Below, one piece after another: positions 20,659 to 29,021 of a stretch of DNA of 64,000 bases. The position numbers and the translations under genes were made by a program. The notes under the pieces are model-generated. The model ran no database searches. It was given only the letters and a program-made list of their open reading frames with translations, and was not told the DNA's origin. Where the stretch lies: positions 1-64,000 of the forward strand of contig JAOXSG010001101.1 of the NCBI GenBank assembly GCA_025800105.1, in the 5' to 3' direction. The stretch's first letter is position 1, and each line of letters starts with the position of its first letter. This stretch comes from Cohaesibacter sp. (GTDB taxonomy: Bacteria; Pseudomonadota; Alphaproteobacteria; Rhizobiales; Cohaesibacteraceae).

Positions 20659-20992
20659 AATAATTTTTATTCGTTCATCTATAAATGCAAAATCACCCTT
20701 AATAAGATTATTGGTTTATTTTCATTTTTAAATATATTCAAATATATCTTTCCCGACCCTCATGCAAAATATTTAAAAAAACAACCATTGAGAGATCGGT
20801 TACGCGACAGCTTATCAAGTCAATTCTTTGAAATAAATATTTTATTTCTAAAAATATACGTCACTACATTATGGGATCTTGTGAAGAATGGCTTGGAGGT
20901 GCCTCTTTGAGGGACAGCGCATTTGTAAAGACTATCCACATCCGCATTGACCCTACTTGCTATTTACTAAGACTCTATTCATGATCAATCCT

Positions 20993-21186
20993 GATGGTTC
21001 TGGATGATCTGCATAGATTATCTGGATGAAAAGGGAACACGGTGCGGTGTAGCCATCAGGCGCCAATTCCGTGACTGCCCCCGCAACTGTAGGCGGCGAG
21101 TGAAAACCAAAAAATCCACTGGGTTTACTCATAAAACCCGGGAAGGCTGGTTTAACTGCGACCCGTAAGTCAGGAGACCTGCCATC
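20993..21186 (+). ncRNA. Cobalamin (AdoCbl/B12) riboswitch aptamer
   Basis: AAAAGGGAACACGGTGCGGTG, B12-box region GACTGCCCCCGCAACTGTAGGCGG, and AAGTCAGGAGACCTGCC; closing pairing GATGG(20993-20997)/CCATC(21182-21186). Confidence 0.93.
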
Positions 21187-21250
21187 TTTGTTTTTCACTC
21201 AAACCGGGCGGGGTGTCCCGGACAGGAACCATAAAGATGCCAAAGATGGC
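21181..21250 (+). promoter_or_regulatory. Candidate alternative helix of the riboswitch expression platform
   Basis: GCCATCTTTG (21181-21190, includes the 3' closing strand of the aptamer) is the exact reverse complement of CAAAGATGGC (21241-21250). Confidence 0.6.
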
Positions 21251-21280
21251 TAGAGCATCAGATATGACCGGTTTCTCTTT

Positions 21281-21304
21281 CGCCCCGCATATGCGCGGAG
21301 GGCG
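21281..21304 (+). promoter_or_regulatory. Shine-Dalgarno-sequestering hairpin of the riboswitch expression platform
   Basis: CGCCCCGC (21281-21288) pairs with GCG-GA-GGGCG (21295-21304), enclosing GGAGGG just upstream of ATG 21307. Confidence 0.65.
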
Positions 21305-21306
21305 TT

Positions 21307-21741
21307 ATGAGCCGGATCTTATCTGAACCTTCATCAAGCAAATACAAACATATGGGCACTGTCTCGGACATTGGCTATGATTTTGCCAATACCCTTGCCC
21401 AGTCTATCAGCACCGCACAAATGATTGTCGGCAAAGAGTTCAGCGCCTCTGGCTTTGCTGAACTCAAAGATGATGGCGACAATTATATGGTTGGCTGGCA
21501 AAGCGAACAAAATGATCTCTATGTTTTTGGCGATGTCGAAACAGACCAGAATTTAGATGATCTCGTCTGCCTGGCAAAAAGAACCATTGCCCCATGCAGC
21601 AAGACCAAAGGCCCCCAGAAACCAACAGCCGTGCCTGCTTTCATGCTGATCGTGAATTTGGAAAATGAGCCCAAGCCCAGCCCAACGGGGCGAAGAAATG
21701 CGAGACGAACCAGACGCAGAACAGGCCGCAGCGCGGCCTAA
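21307..21741 (+). CDS. Hypothetical protein (144 aa), immediate target of the cobalamin riboswitch
   Basis: ORF starts 2 nt after the SD-containing hairpin; no family recognised by eye; Arg-rich C-terminus. Confidence 0.65.
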   Translation: MSRILSEPSSSKYKHMGTVSDIGYDFANTLAQSISTAQMIVGKEFSASGFAELKDDGDNYMVGWQSEQNDLYVFGDVETDQNLDDLVCLAKRTIAPCSKTKGPQKPTAVPAFMLIVNLENEPKPSPTGRRNARRTRRRTGRSAA

Positions 21742-22072
21742 GGGTTAGGCCTTACAAGCGATAATGCAGGAACAATAAATTTATATTTGCTCCTTGCAGT
21801 CCCCTTATCGCACCCCAGACAGGTCAAGGCAATTCAGGCATTAAATGCCATTAAGCCACTATCAAACTCCCCATTATCTTCCCTGATATTGGCTTTTTTT
21901 CAAGACATTGCCTTGGCCTCCTATCAAAGACAGTGACAAAACCATCTCATTCAAGGCGTGGCCCGTAACCATCAAATGGTAAAGGCTTGTCTTTCAGATC
22001 AGCTTGCATAAAATGGCTATGAACCAGACGGCATAAAAATAAAAGCCGCCAATATCCAGCCATAGTCCGCAA

Positions 22073-23110
22073 ATGATGACCGATCTTCTTCCCTCGACAC
22101 AATTTTGTGTCTCCAGCCTGCCCAAAAAAGAGCGCTTTAGCATTTGGCGTGAGAGTATTTCCTGTATTTTTCAGGTCGAGCCAACAGAGAAGACCCTTGA
22201 TCAGGGCTTTGAAGCCTCAATTGATGGCTATATGTATGGGCAATTATTCTTTGCCAGAACCAAATCAAAGCAACAAATCTGGAACCGGACTGCGCTGGAA
22301 ATTGCCAATGACGGCATGGACCATTTCATGTTTCAGATTTTTGGCAATGGAGACATGCGTTTTGAGCAGAGCAATGATAGAAAACGCATTGGCCTAAATG
22401 GCATTATTATCTTTGATCTGTCGCGCGAGGTTTCTTCTGTCACAGAAAATTTTCTGAATATATCGCTGGTTATTCCCCGTGATCTTTTGGAACCCCATCT
22501 TTTGCATCCAGATGACCATCATATGCGCATTCTCAGTCTGGATGAGCCAATGGCGCAGCTGTTATATGATCATATCAGCAGCTTGAATACGATCATCAAG
22601 GATATGACCATATCACAAGCAAGCGAAACCAATCCCGCCTCCATTGCTTTGGCCGCCGCAGCCATGAATGCAAGCCCGGTGGGGGAAAGTCATTCCGCTG
22701 GCACCCCTTCCCTTGCTCAGTCAATCATGGCCAAACGTGCCATAGAGAATAACCTTGACAATAGCGAACTTACGCCTGACATGCTCTCGCGTATGGTGGG
22801 AATATCACGGTCCAAACTCTATAGCATTTTCGAGCGTGAAGGCGGGGTTGGTGCCTATGTTAAAGAACGGCGCTTGCGAAAAGCCATGGCCATGCTTTTG
22901 CGCGCCGAAGCGTCAAGTGGCAGCATCATGGAAATTGCCTATGGCCTTGGCTTTCGCAACAACAGCACCTTTTCTCGCGCTTTCAAACAACGCTATGGGC
23001 AGACACCGCGAGACATACGCCAATCAAAATCCCACGCTAATTATGACGCGATGATCCCAGCCTCTTTGGACCGGCGCTATGAGAGCTGGCTTAAGGATCT
23101 GAGTATCTAG
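22073..23110 (+). CDS. AraC family transcriptional regulator (AraC-binding-like N-terminal domain)
   Basis: C-terminal HTH: ELTPDMLSRMVGISRSKLYSIFEREGGVGAYVKERRLRKAMAMLL...IMEIAYGLGFRNNSTFSRAFKQRYGQTPRDIR. Confidence 0.92.
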   Translation: MMTDLLPSTQFCVSSLPKKERFSIWRESISCIFQVEPTEKTLDQGFEASIDGYMYGQLFFARTKSKQQIWNRTALEIANDGMDHFMFQIFGNGDMRFEQSNDRKRIGLNGIIIFDLSREVSSVTENFLNISLVIPRDLLEPHLLHPDDHHMRILSLDEPMAQLLYDHISSLNTIIKDMTISQASETNPASIALAAAAMNASPVGESHSAGTPSLAQSIMAKRAIENNLDNSELTPDMLSRMVGISRSKLYSIFEREGGVGAYVKERRLRKAMAMLLRAEASSGSIMEIAYGLGFRNNSTFSRAFKQRYGQTPRDIRQSKSHANYDAMIPASLDRRYESWLKDLSI

Positions 23111-23360
23111 AACATAGAATCATAGGCATATAGTCAATAAATCGACGACAAGCCAAAGCTGCTCTCAAAATGAGAAGTAGCGAAAAGAGACATCGCAACA
23201 ATGAGTTAGAGATACATCTATAACTCAAATCACGATATTGGCTTGTGATTATACAATATGTCCAATTTTATATACCAGCCGTCCATTTCTCGCCAGATCC
23301 TCTTGGCAGACTGATCCCAATCATTTTAAGGACAGCAGACAAGCGGATATGGGAGGACAT

Positions 23361-23786
23361 ATGAAACACAGAGAAAAAGGGCTTTATAGTGCCTGTTGCC
23401 TGATAGCAGCCTGTTTCCTCCCCTCACATGCCATGGCAAAAGATTGCTTTGATGCAACAATTGAGCGTAGCATCCCCGAAGCGTTAAGCTGCATGCATGA
23501 ACGGATCGAACTCTGGAATGACAATGTATATGGCAGTTATCAAATGGCTCTTGATGTGGCCAAAAGCTGGGATGAACAAGGCATCCTTGGCAAGAGAAAC
23601 GCCCGACAAGAGCTCCAGCAATCACAAGACGCATGGCTAAAATATAGCCAACATACATGCAATATGGTGACCCTGCCCTATCATGGTCAGGACCGTCAAA
23701 CCATCGATCTGGTCAAATATAGCTGTGTGGAGCAGCATTTGAAACGGCGCAATGAAGAGCTGCGGCAAACCTTTGAACAGAACTGA
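23361..23786 (+). CDS. Secreted DUF1311/LprI-like (lysozyme-inhibitor LprI N-terminal domain) protein
   Basis: Signal peptide ...ACFLPSHAMAKDC; QELQQSQDAWLKYSQHTCNMV and CVEQHLKRRNEELR are typical DUF1311 features; ATG 23361 with GGGAGG upstream. Confidence 0.75.
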   Translation: MKHREKGLYSACCLIAACFLPSHAMAKDCFDATIERSIPEALSCMHERIELWNDNVYGSYQMALDVAKSWDEQGILGKRNARQELQQSQDAWLKYSQHTCNMVTLPYHGQDRQTIDLVKYSCVEQHLKRRNEELRQTFEQN

Positions 23787-23847
23787 TCACAAACAACAAG
23801 CCGATTTCTTGAAAGAAGCGACAAACGAGCGCTTTGTGAGACAAACC

Positions 23848-24507
23848 ATGCCATCATCCTATTCTCTTTGCTTGTCTATTCTCTGCCTTGCGACCGGACT
23901 TAGTGCGTGTCAAACCACCGCGCCAACCTATCAGCAAAGCACGGCACGTGGCTCTGCACCTATGCATCCAAGCCTTTTGGATCAACTCAATCGCAATCAA
24001 ACAAGCACGCGACATGCATCCACACAGGCTCAGCAAAAAAAGATCTGGAGTGACAGCAGCTCCAAAACAAGACGCTATGTGCAACCAAATGGCACATTGG
24101 TGACCAAAACCACGTCCAGCTCTGCCAATGTCAGCTTCAACAAAGACGCGGCAGCCAATGCAGTGGGCGGCTTGATTTTGGCAGCCCTTGCAGGTGCATC
24201 TCTGACACAAAGCACGCCTACCACGCCTCAACAAATCGCAGGCAAATGGCGTCTTTATGAAACAAAAGGCAGCAAAAGCTGTTCCCTTGATTTACGGCCC
24301 AATCAATGGTTTGGCGCCTATCAGGGATGGGCTGGCACTGGCTGCCCCGCTGGCTTGTTTGGCAGCATGAAATGGAATGTGGTCGGCAACCAGATTGTGA
24401 TCACGACTATGACCAATCAAGTGGTGATGCGTTTGAACAAACATCAGATCAATCGCTGGTCCGGCACAAGCATTCAAAAGAATATACAGCTCACACTGGC
24501 TCGTTAA
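23848..24507 (+). CDS. Lipoprotein with C-terminal AprI/Inh-family metalloprotease inhibitor domain
   Basis: Lipobox LATGLSACQTT; IAGKWRLYETKGSKSCSLDLRPNQWFGAYQGWAGTGCPAGLFGSMKWNVVGNQIVIT. Confidence 0.75.
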   Translation: MPSSYSLCLSILCLATGLSACQTTAPTYQQSTARGSAPMHPSLLDQLNRNQTSTRHASTQAQQKKIWSDSSSKTRRYVQPNGTLVTKTTSSSANVSFNKDAAANAVGGLILAALAGASLTQSTPTTPQQIAGKWRLYETKGSKSCSLDLRPNQWFGAYQGWAGTGCPAGLFGSMKWNVVGNQIVITTMTNQVVMRLNKHQINRWSGTSIQKNIQLTLAR

Positions 24508-24613
24508 TCCCGCCCCACGAAATTGCGCCTCATGCACTAAAGCGCATTACACCTTCCCTTAAAACTGTTTTTACAGGCCAAGCCAGGGGGATCGGCAAAG
24601 TCTGTAAAATCTA

Positions 24614-24647
24614 GCCCTGCTACCATGCACCGGTAGCAGGGCTTTTT
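24614..24647 (+). terminator. Rho-independent terminator
   Basis: GCCCTGCTACC(24614-24624)/GGTAGCAGGGC(24632-24642) 11-bp perfect stem followed by TTTTT. Confidence 0.92.
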
Positions 24648-24820
24648 GGTGGGTGGTCGCCGTATGACAAAATCCCCCATGTCAAGGGTTACTCTGAGCA
24701 CTTGTTAAGCATTTGTTAATATATCATCAAATCCACTCTTATTTGCACTTTATATATTGACGCAACCCATGGGAGTGATTGACGTTATGATATTGCTTTA
24801 TTGTGACTGGGATTTAATGA

Positions 24821-26083
24821 ATGTTGCGTCAGTATTTGCCGGAAAAGCGGCCCTTACCGGTCGGTTTTCCTCTCGTGTTTCTTTTGCGTTCAACAACACA
24901 CACACTCATTTCGCTGTTTTTAATCGGGGGCCTTGCTGTCTCGCAGCCTGTGCTGGCGAAAGACACATCATCAGAGGTTCCAAAAGATATTGCCGCCCTC
25001 ATCAAGGAAATTGAGGGTCTGGAAGGAAAATTAAAGGGCCTTTCAGACGATCAGAAAGAGCACAAACAGCTCACAACAAAGCTTTCAAGTTTAAGAGCGA
25101 TCTTGCGATCCTTATCAAAGCCAAGCGAGACACAGCTCCTTGAGGATATGGAAAGCAAGCAAACAGCCCTACAGGAGCAGATTGACACAATCAAAGACCA
25201 TCCCGCCTTATTGACCGAGAAAAACGACAAAATAAAAAATCTTCTGAAATTGCTGGCAACAATTACAGAAAAGACAACCTATATTGATCCTGTCGAGACG
25301 TTAAAGGCCTTAAAAATCGCGACGCAAAAGGTGATGACAGAACGGGCCAACGAGATGGGGTGGCCCAATTATTTTATCAATCCAACGACAGAGTTTCGAA
25401 CAGCAGCACGAACCTTGGCAAAAACAGCCACCACAGGCTGGTCTCCTCATACGGCAGCGGAATTCATTCATTATGCCGAACAATTGGCGACCTTACTGGA
25501 TGAGCCAGCCGCAATAGAAGCAGCTAAGAGCAACGCTAAAAAAACAGAAGCAGAGGTGAAATTTGAATTCCAAACTCTTCGCAAGGATATTGGCAATTCC
25601 AAAAAAGCCATTGAGTTGCGTGACAAGCTTCAACCCCTTCTCACAGCGCTGAAATCTGAGGTGAGCAACCGTATTTTCATTGTCTCGGCCAAGGCCGGCG
25701 ATATGGTCAGCGCGAAAAAAAGCCGCGAATGCAGTGCCACCATTGCCTTGCGCAAGGAATGTCAAGGCAATGAGAAATGCGGCCCGGCAAGCGCAACTGA
25801 TGTGGAGGTTGAAAACGGAAAATTCGCAATCAAAAAAATGTGCGGATATGACCCGGTTGAATTGGCTCCGCTTGAGCATAAGGAATTATGGATTGCCTAT
25901 ACCTGTCTGCCCCCGGACAGTGAGGAATGGGAGGAATTGCTACGCCATTCCTTTGATTATGACATACGCCATGCACGCTTCTTCGTCGATCGGTTGGGAC
26001 AAAGCAACATCCTTCAGGCCAAATATAATCTCGGTTCGCTTTGGGAGCTAAGATGCCACCCCAAAGTGAAGGAGGGATCGTAA
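24821..26083 (+). CDS. Hypothetical secreted coiled-coil protein with Cys-containing C-terminal domain
   Basis: 420 aa; hydrophobic N-terminus ending PVLAKDTSSEV; heptad-like KEIEGLEGKLKGLSDDQKEHKQLTTKLSSLRAILRSL; C-terminal RECSATIALRKECQGNEKCG. Confidence 0.7.
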   Translation: MLRQYLPEKRPLPVGFPLVFLLRSTTHTLISLFLIGGLAVSQPVLAKDTSSEVPKDIAALIKEIEGLEGKLKGLSDDQKEHKQLTTKLSSLRAILRSLSKPSETQLLEDMESKQTALQEQIDTIKDHPALLTEKNDKIKNLLKLLATITEKTTYIDPVETLKALKIATQKVMTERANEMGWPNYFINPTTEFRTAARTLAKTATTGWSPHTAAEFIHYAEQLATLLDEPAAIEAAKSNAKKTEAEVKFEFQTLRKDIGNSKKAIELRDKLQPLLTALKSEVSNRIFIVSAKAGDMVSAKKSRECSATIALRKECQGNEKCGPASATDVEVENGKFAIKKMCGYDPVELAPLEHKELWIAYTCLPPDSEEWEELLRHSFDYDIRHARFFVDRLGQSNILQAKYNLGSLWELRCHPKVKEGS

Positions 26084-27555
26084 TGACACTCTTTCCCTCT
26101 CTCTTCAAACGGGCTGCCTCTCTTATTTTATGCGGCCTGACGCTAGCGGCATGTCAAGTGGTTGGCTCGCACCGTGTCTCTGTCTCCAACAATGACAGCA
26201 ATCTTGGCTGCGTTTCGCATCTGGGCTCCTACAGCCTTCCCAAAGGGGTGGTTAAATTCAGTATTTCCAAAACAACAACAACTGGCAAAGCTCCCACTTT
26301 CAGCCTTGATGAGCTGCGCATACGCCGGATCCCGGACCATAAACACACCTTTTGTCTGGATCATATGGTCAATCATTTGTCCGATGATGATGTATGGGTC
26401 CGCAAAAGCTATCAGATTACAGCAGATAATACCCCTATCGACGGCACATCCTATAAAAAAGGCGCCACAATCCATACCCCTTTCCTGCAACTGGTTGCCT
26501 CCAGTGCTTTTGATCAAAGCGTTGTGATTGTCAGAAAAATCATCAATGCCGTTTTTCAGATCCTCTCCAATAATGGCTCTTTCGCCAATGCCAGAAGCAC
26601 TGATTTAACAGCTCAGGACACAAACAAGGAAATTGTGGCCAATATGGAGTTTGATCCTTTCAACCCCCATGAATTGGCCGAAATCAATCAAAGCATAAGG
26701 CAGCATGGCTTTTGCTTCATTCTGTCCGATTATAGCTATAATACCAGCGAAACCCGAGGCATTTCCGCTGCCCGTTATTGCAACCAGCCCCAAAAAATGG
26801 CCCGACTTTACCCTTCTGCGAAAATGAAAAGGGTCAGGGAACAGGCCTATTTGAAAGAAAAACCCAATCAGGGCATTTTCTTTCGCCCTCGTGCCTCCTA
26901 TCGCCTGTTGATTTACACAAATGATGATCCCAATGGCCGCACCGGCTGGGGTCTCAGTGCCATACAATCCATTGATCTGGAAAATATTTCTCCCATTCTT
27001 TCTGTTGATGTCAGCCGTGCGTGGCTGGCCCAGCAAAAAGTGGCGCTGATTTTCAATGATGGCCAGTTGCAAGATGCCTGCATTGCCAGAGGCAGCCAGG
27101 TTGCAAATGTTGTTCAAATCCCACTGGAAATCATATATGGCGTCATTGCTTTGCCCAGCCAGCGCATTGTCGGGGCCATTCAAAATACCAAATCACGGGT
27201 CGCTCTGGTCGATGCCCAACAGAAACTGATCCAAGCCCAGCAGGATTATATAAACCATCTTGCTGATCCCCAAAAATTTCCTGTTTCAGAAGCGTATGAT
27301 GCAACGAAACTAAAAGGTGCCCCCTTGAAGCTTGGTGTTGAAAATACAGGAGATGACAATCTTGGCGTCCCTAACCCGGAGAGTAACAAGCCAACCAACA
27401 TCACATTCAATACAACTGAGCTTACGGGAAAAACTGAGTTTCATTTTGGCGATAATGGACCATTTGGTGATATTTGCAATCTGCTTCAGGGCCGCTTTGG
27501 CAAGACGCTGCCCGGAAATTTAAATGGTAGTTCATTGACAGCGGTAAAGGAGTAA
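26083..27555 (+). CDS. Hypothetical lipoprotein, paralog 1 of a tandem pair
   Basis: Lipobox LCGLTLAACQVV; TAATG overlap with the upstream gene; shares GxYxLPK, FCLD, FDPFN, FNDGxLxD blocks with the following gene. Confidence 0.8.
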   Translation: MTLFPSLFKRAASLILCGLTLAACQVVGSHRVSVSNNDSNLGCVSHLGSYSLPKGVVKFSISKTTTTGKAPTFSLDELRIRRIPDHKHTFCLDHMVNHLSDDDVWVRKSYQITADNTPIDGTSYKKGATIHTPFLQLVASSAFDQSVVIVRKIINAVFQILSNNGSFANARSTDLTAQDTNKEIVANMEFDPFNPHELAEINQSIRQHGFCFILSDYSYNTSETRGISAARYCNQPQKMARLYPSAKMKRVREQAYLKEKPNQGIFFRPRASYRLLIYTNDDPNGRTGWGLSAIQSIDLENISPILSVDVSRAWLAQQKVALIFNDGQLQDACIARGSQVANVVQIPLEIIYGVIALPSQRIVGAIQNTKSRVALVDAQQKLIQAQQDYINHLADPQKFPVSEAYDATKLKGAPLKLGVENTGDDNLGVPNPESNKPTNITFNTTELTGKTEFHFGDNGPFGDICNLLQGRFGKTLPGNLNGSSLTAVKE

Positions 27556-27560
27556 GCAGG

Positions 27561-28961
27561 ATGAAACATCCAAACACATCATCACACTGCGTGCGCTCCC
27601 TTTTGCCAAATGTGCAGCAAAGATCCTCTCAAAGCTGGCTGTTGCCAACATGTATCTTGTTGCTTATTCTGCCTTTGCTCTCTGCCTGCCAACATGTGGC
27701 TCGCACCCATTATTCACCACAGGATAAGGGCTATAGCTGTCAATCCAATGCTGGCACTTATTATTTGCCCAAAAAATTGCTTAAAATTGACGTCTATGAG
27801 AAAGCCGGCTTCGGATATGGCCTTCACATTGATACCGCGAAGAAAATGACTTCGGATCCCGGCGCAGCTTTTTGTCTGGATTTTCTGCTCTCCGCTTTTG
27901 CTGATAATGCTTTGGGTGTTGAGCGATCCGACAAACTATTGCTGCAAAAAATCTATAAAAATACCAAGCCGAAAATACAGCCGGTTATGGGCTCCCTGAT
28001 ACAGGCGGCGGGCAATCTGGCGGCCGCCAACAAAGCCAGCGCAGCAGCCAACAAAGCCTTTTTGCACAGACAGGCATTGAACAGAAAGGCCGCCTTTGGC
28101 GGCAATATTCTCGGCGATAATCCCAAGGATAAGAGCAAGGCAGGCACGCGTGTCGCCAGCTATGTGTTTGATCCGTTCAACAGAGCAGAAGCCATTGCGG
28201 TTAACCAGACCCTGAGACATAAATATGGCTATTGCGTCTATTTCGATAATTCTGATGATCCAAGAATTCCATCTTGGTCAGCGCAATCCTGTGGCAAGCA
28301 ATATACCTATAGTCAGGGCCTGTCATATACGGATTCTTTCTTTGAGCTGGAAAAGAAACAAGGCAAGAAGGCCATGAAACATGCCCTTCTTTATCGCCCG
28401 GAGCTTCCTCACAAGCTCAAGGTGCTGCGCAAGAAAGACCCGAAAAATCCTCGGATGCGGATGAAATTAATCGGAACAGAATATATCAATATGCCCAACC
28501 GAGCGCCTATTTTTGCTCTGGCTATCAGTCATGGCTTCTTTCAGGAAAGTTCCGGCACCGTTACCTTTAATGACGGAATGTTATATGACGTTGCCATTCG
28601 CCGCAAAAGCGAGCTGAATGCGGCAATTGATATTCCGCTCTATGCCTTGAGTGCGGTTCTCGATATTCCAGCAGCCGCCGTGAATATTTTCAACAATGAT
28701 CTGGATAACCGCAAACAGCTGATCGCGGTCAATCAACAGCTCATCCATCAATTGGAGCAGGCCGAGGACAAAGCGCTGGCTGATCATGCCATTGCAACGG
28801 CTCAGGTCGGGTTGAACCAATTGCTAGTACCGGGAGATGCCAGCATCGTCACGCGCCAACGTGTCCCAACCAACATAGAGCAATGCCAAACTGACAGCGC
28901 TTTCAATCAAACGCTCGAGAGCACTGCTGCCTGTCAGGAAGCGGTACAGCAAGGACAATGA
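27561..28961 (+). CDS. Hypothetical lipoprotein, paralog 2 of a tandem pair
   Basis: Lipobox LILPLLSACQHV; GTYYLPKKLLKIDV, AAFCLDFL, YVFDPFNRAEAIAVNQTLRHKYGYCVYF, VTFNDGMLYDVAI blocks shared with the 26083 gene. Confidence 0.8.
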   Translation: MKHPNTSSHCVRSLLPNVQQRSSQSWLLPTCILLLILPLLSACQHVARTHYSPQDKGYSCQSNAGTYYLPKKLLKIDVYEKAGFGYGLHIDTAKKMTSDPGAAFCLDFLLSAFADNALGVERSDKLLLQKIYKNTKPKIQPVMGSLIQAAGNLAAANKASAAANKAFLHRQALNRKAAFGGNILGDNPKDKSKAGTRVASYVFDPFNRAEAIAVNQTLRHKYGYCVYFDNSDDPRIPSWSAQSCGKQYTYSQGLSYTDSFFELEKKQGKKAMKHALLYRPELPHKLKVLRKKDPKNPRMRMKLIGTEYINMPNRAPIFALAISHGFFQESSGTVTFNDGMLYDVAIRRKSELNAAIDIPLYALSAVLDIPAAAVNIFNNDLDNRKQLIAVNQQLIHQLEQAEDKALADHAIATAQVGLNQLLVPGDASIVTRQRVPTNIEQCQTDSAFNQTLESTAACQEAVQQGQ

Positions 28962-29021
28962 CGTTCAGATAGTGACCTGCGGCAAAGAAAGCATATTCAG
29001 TTAGAGTATATTGGATGAAAA

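Noticed and set aside
21735-21751. GGCCTAA-GGG-TTAGGCC hairpin at the stop of the riboswitch target ORF
   Set aside because: Perfect 7-bp stem but no following T-run; could be a 3' stabiliser, not supportable as a terminator.
26605-27183. 192-aa - strand ORF inside the lipoprotein gene
   Set aside because: Antisense to the better supported paralogous lipoprotein ORF.
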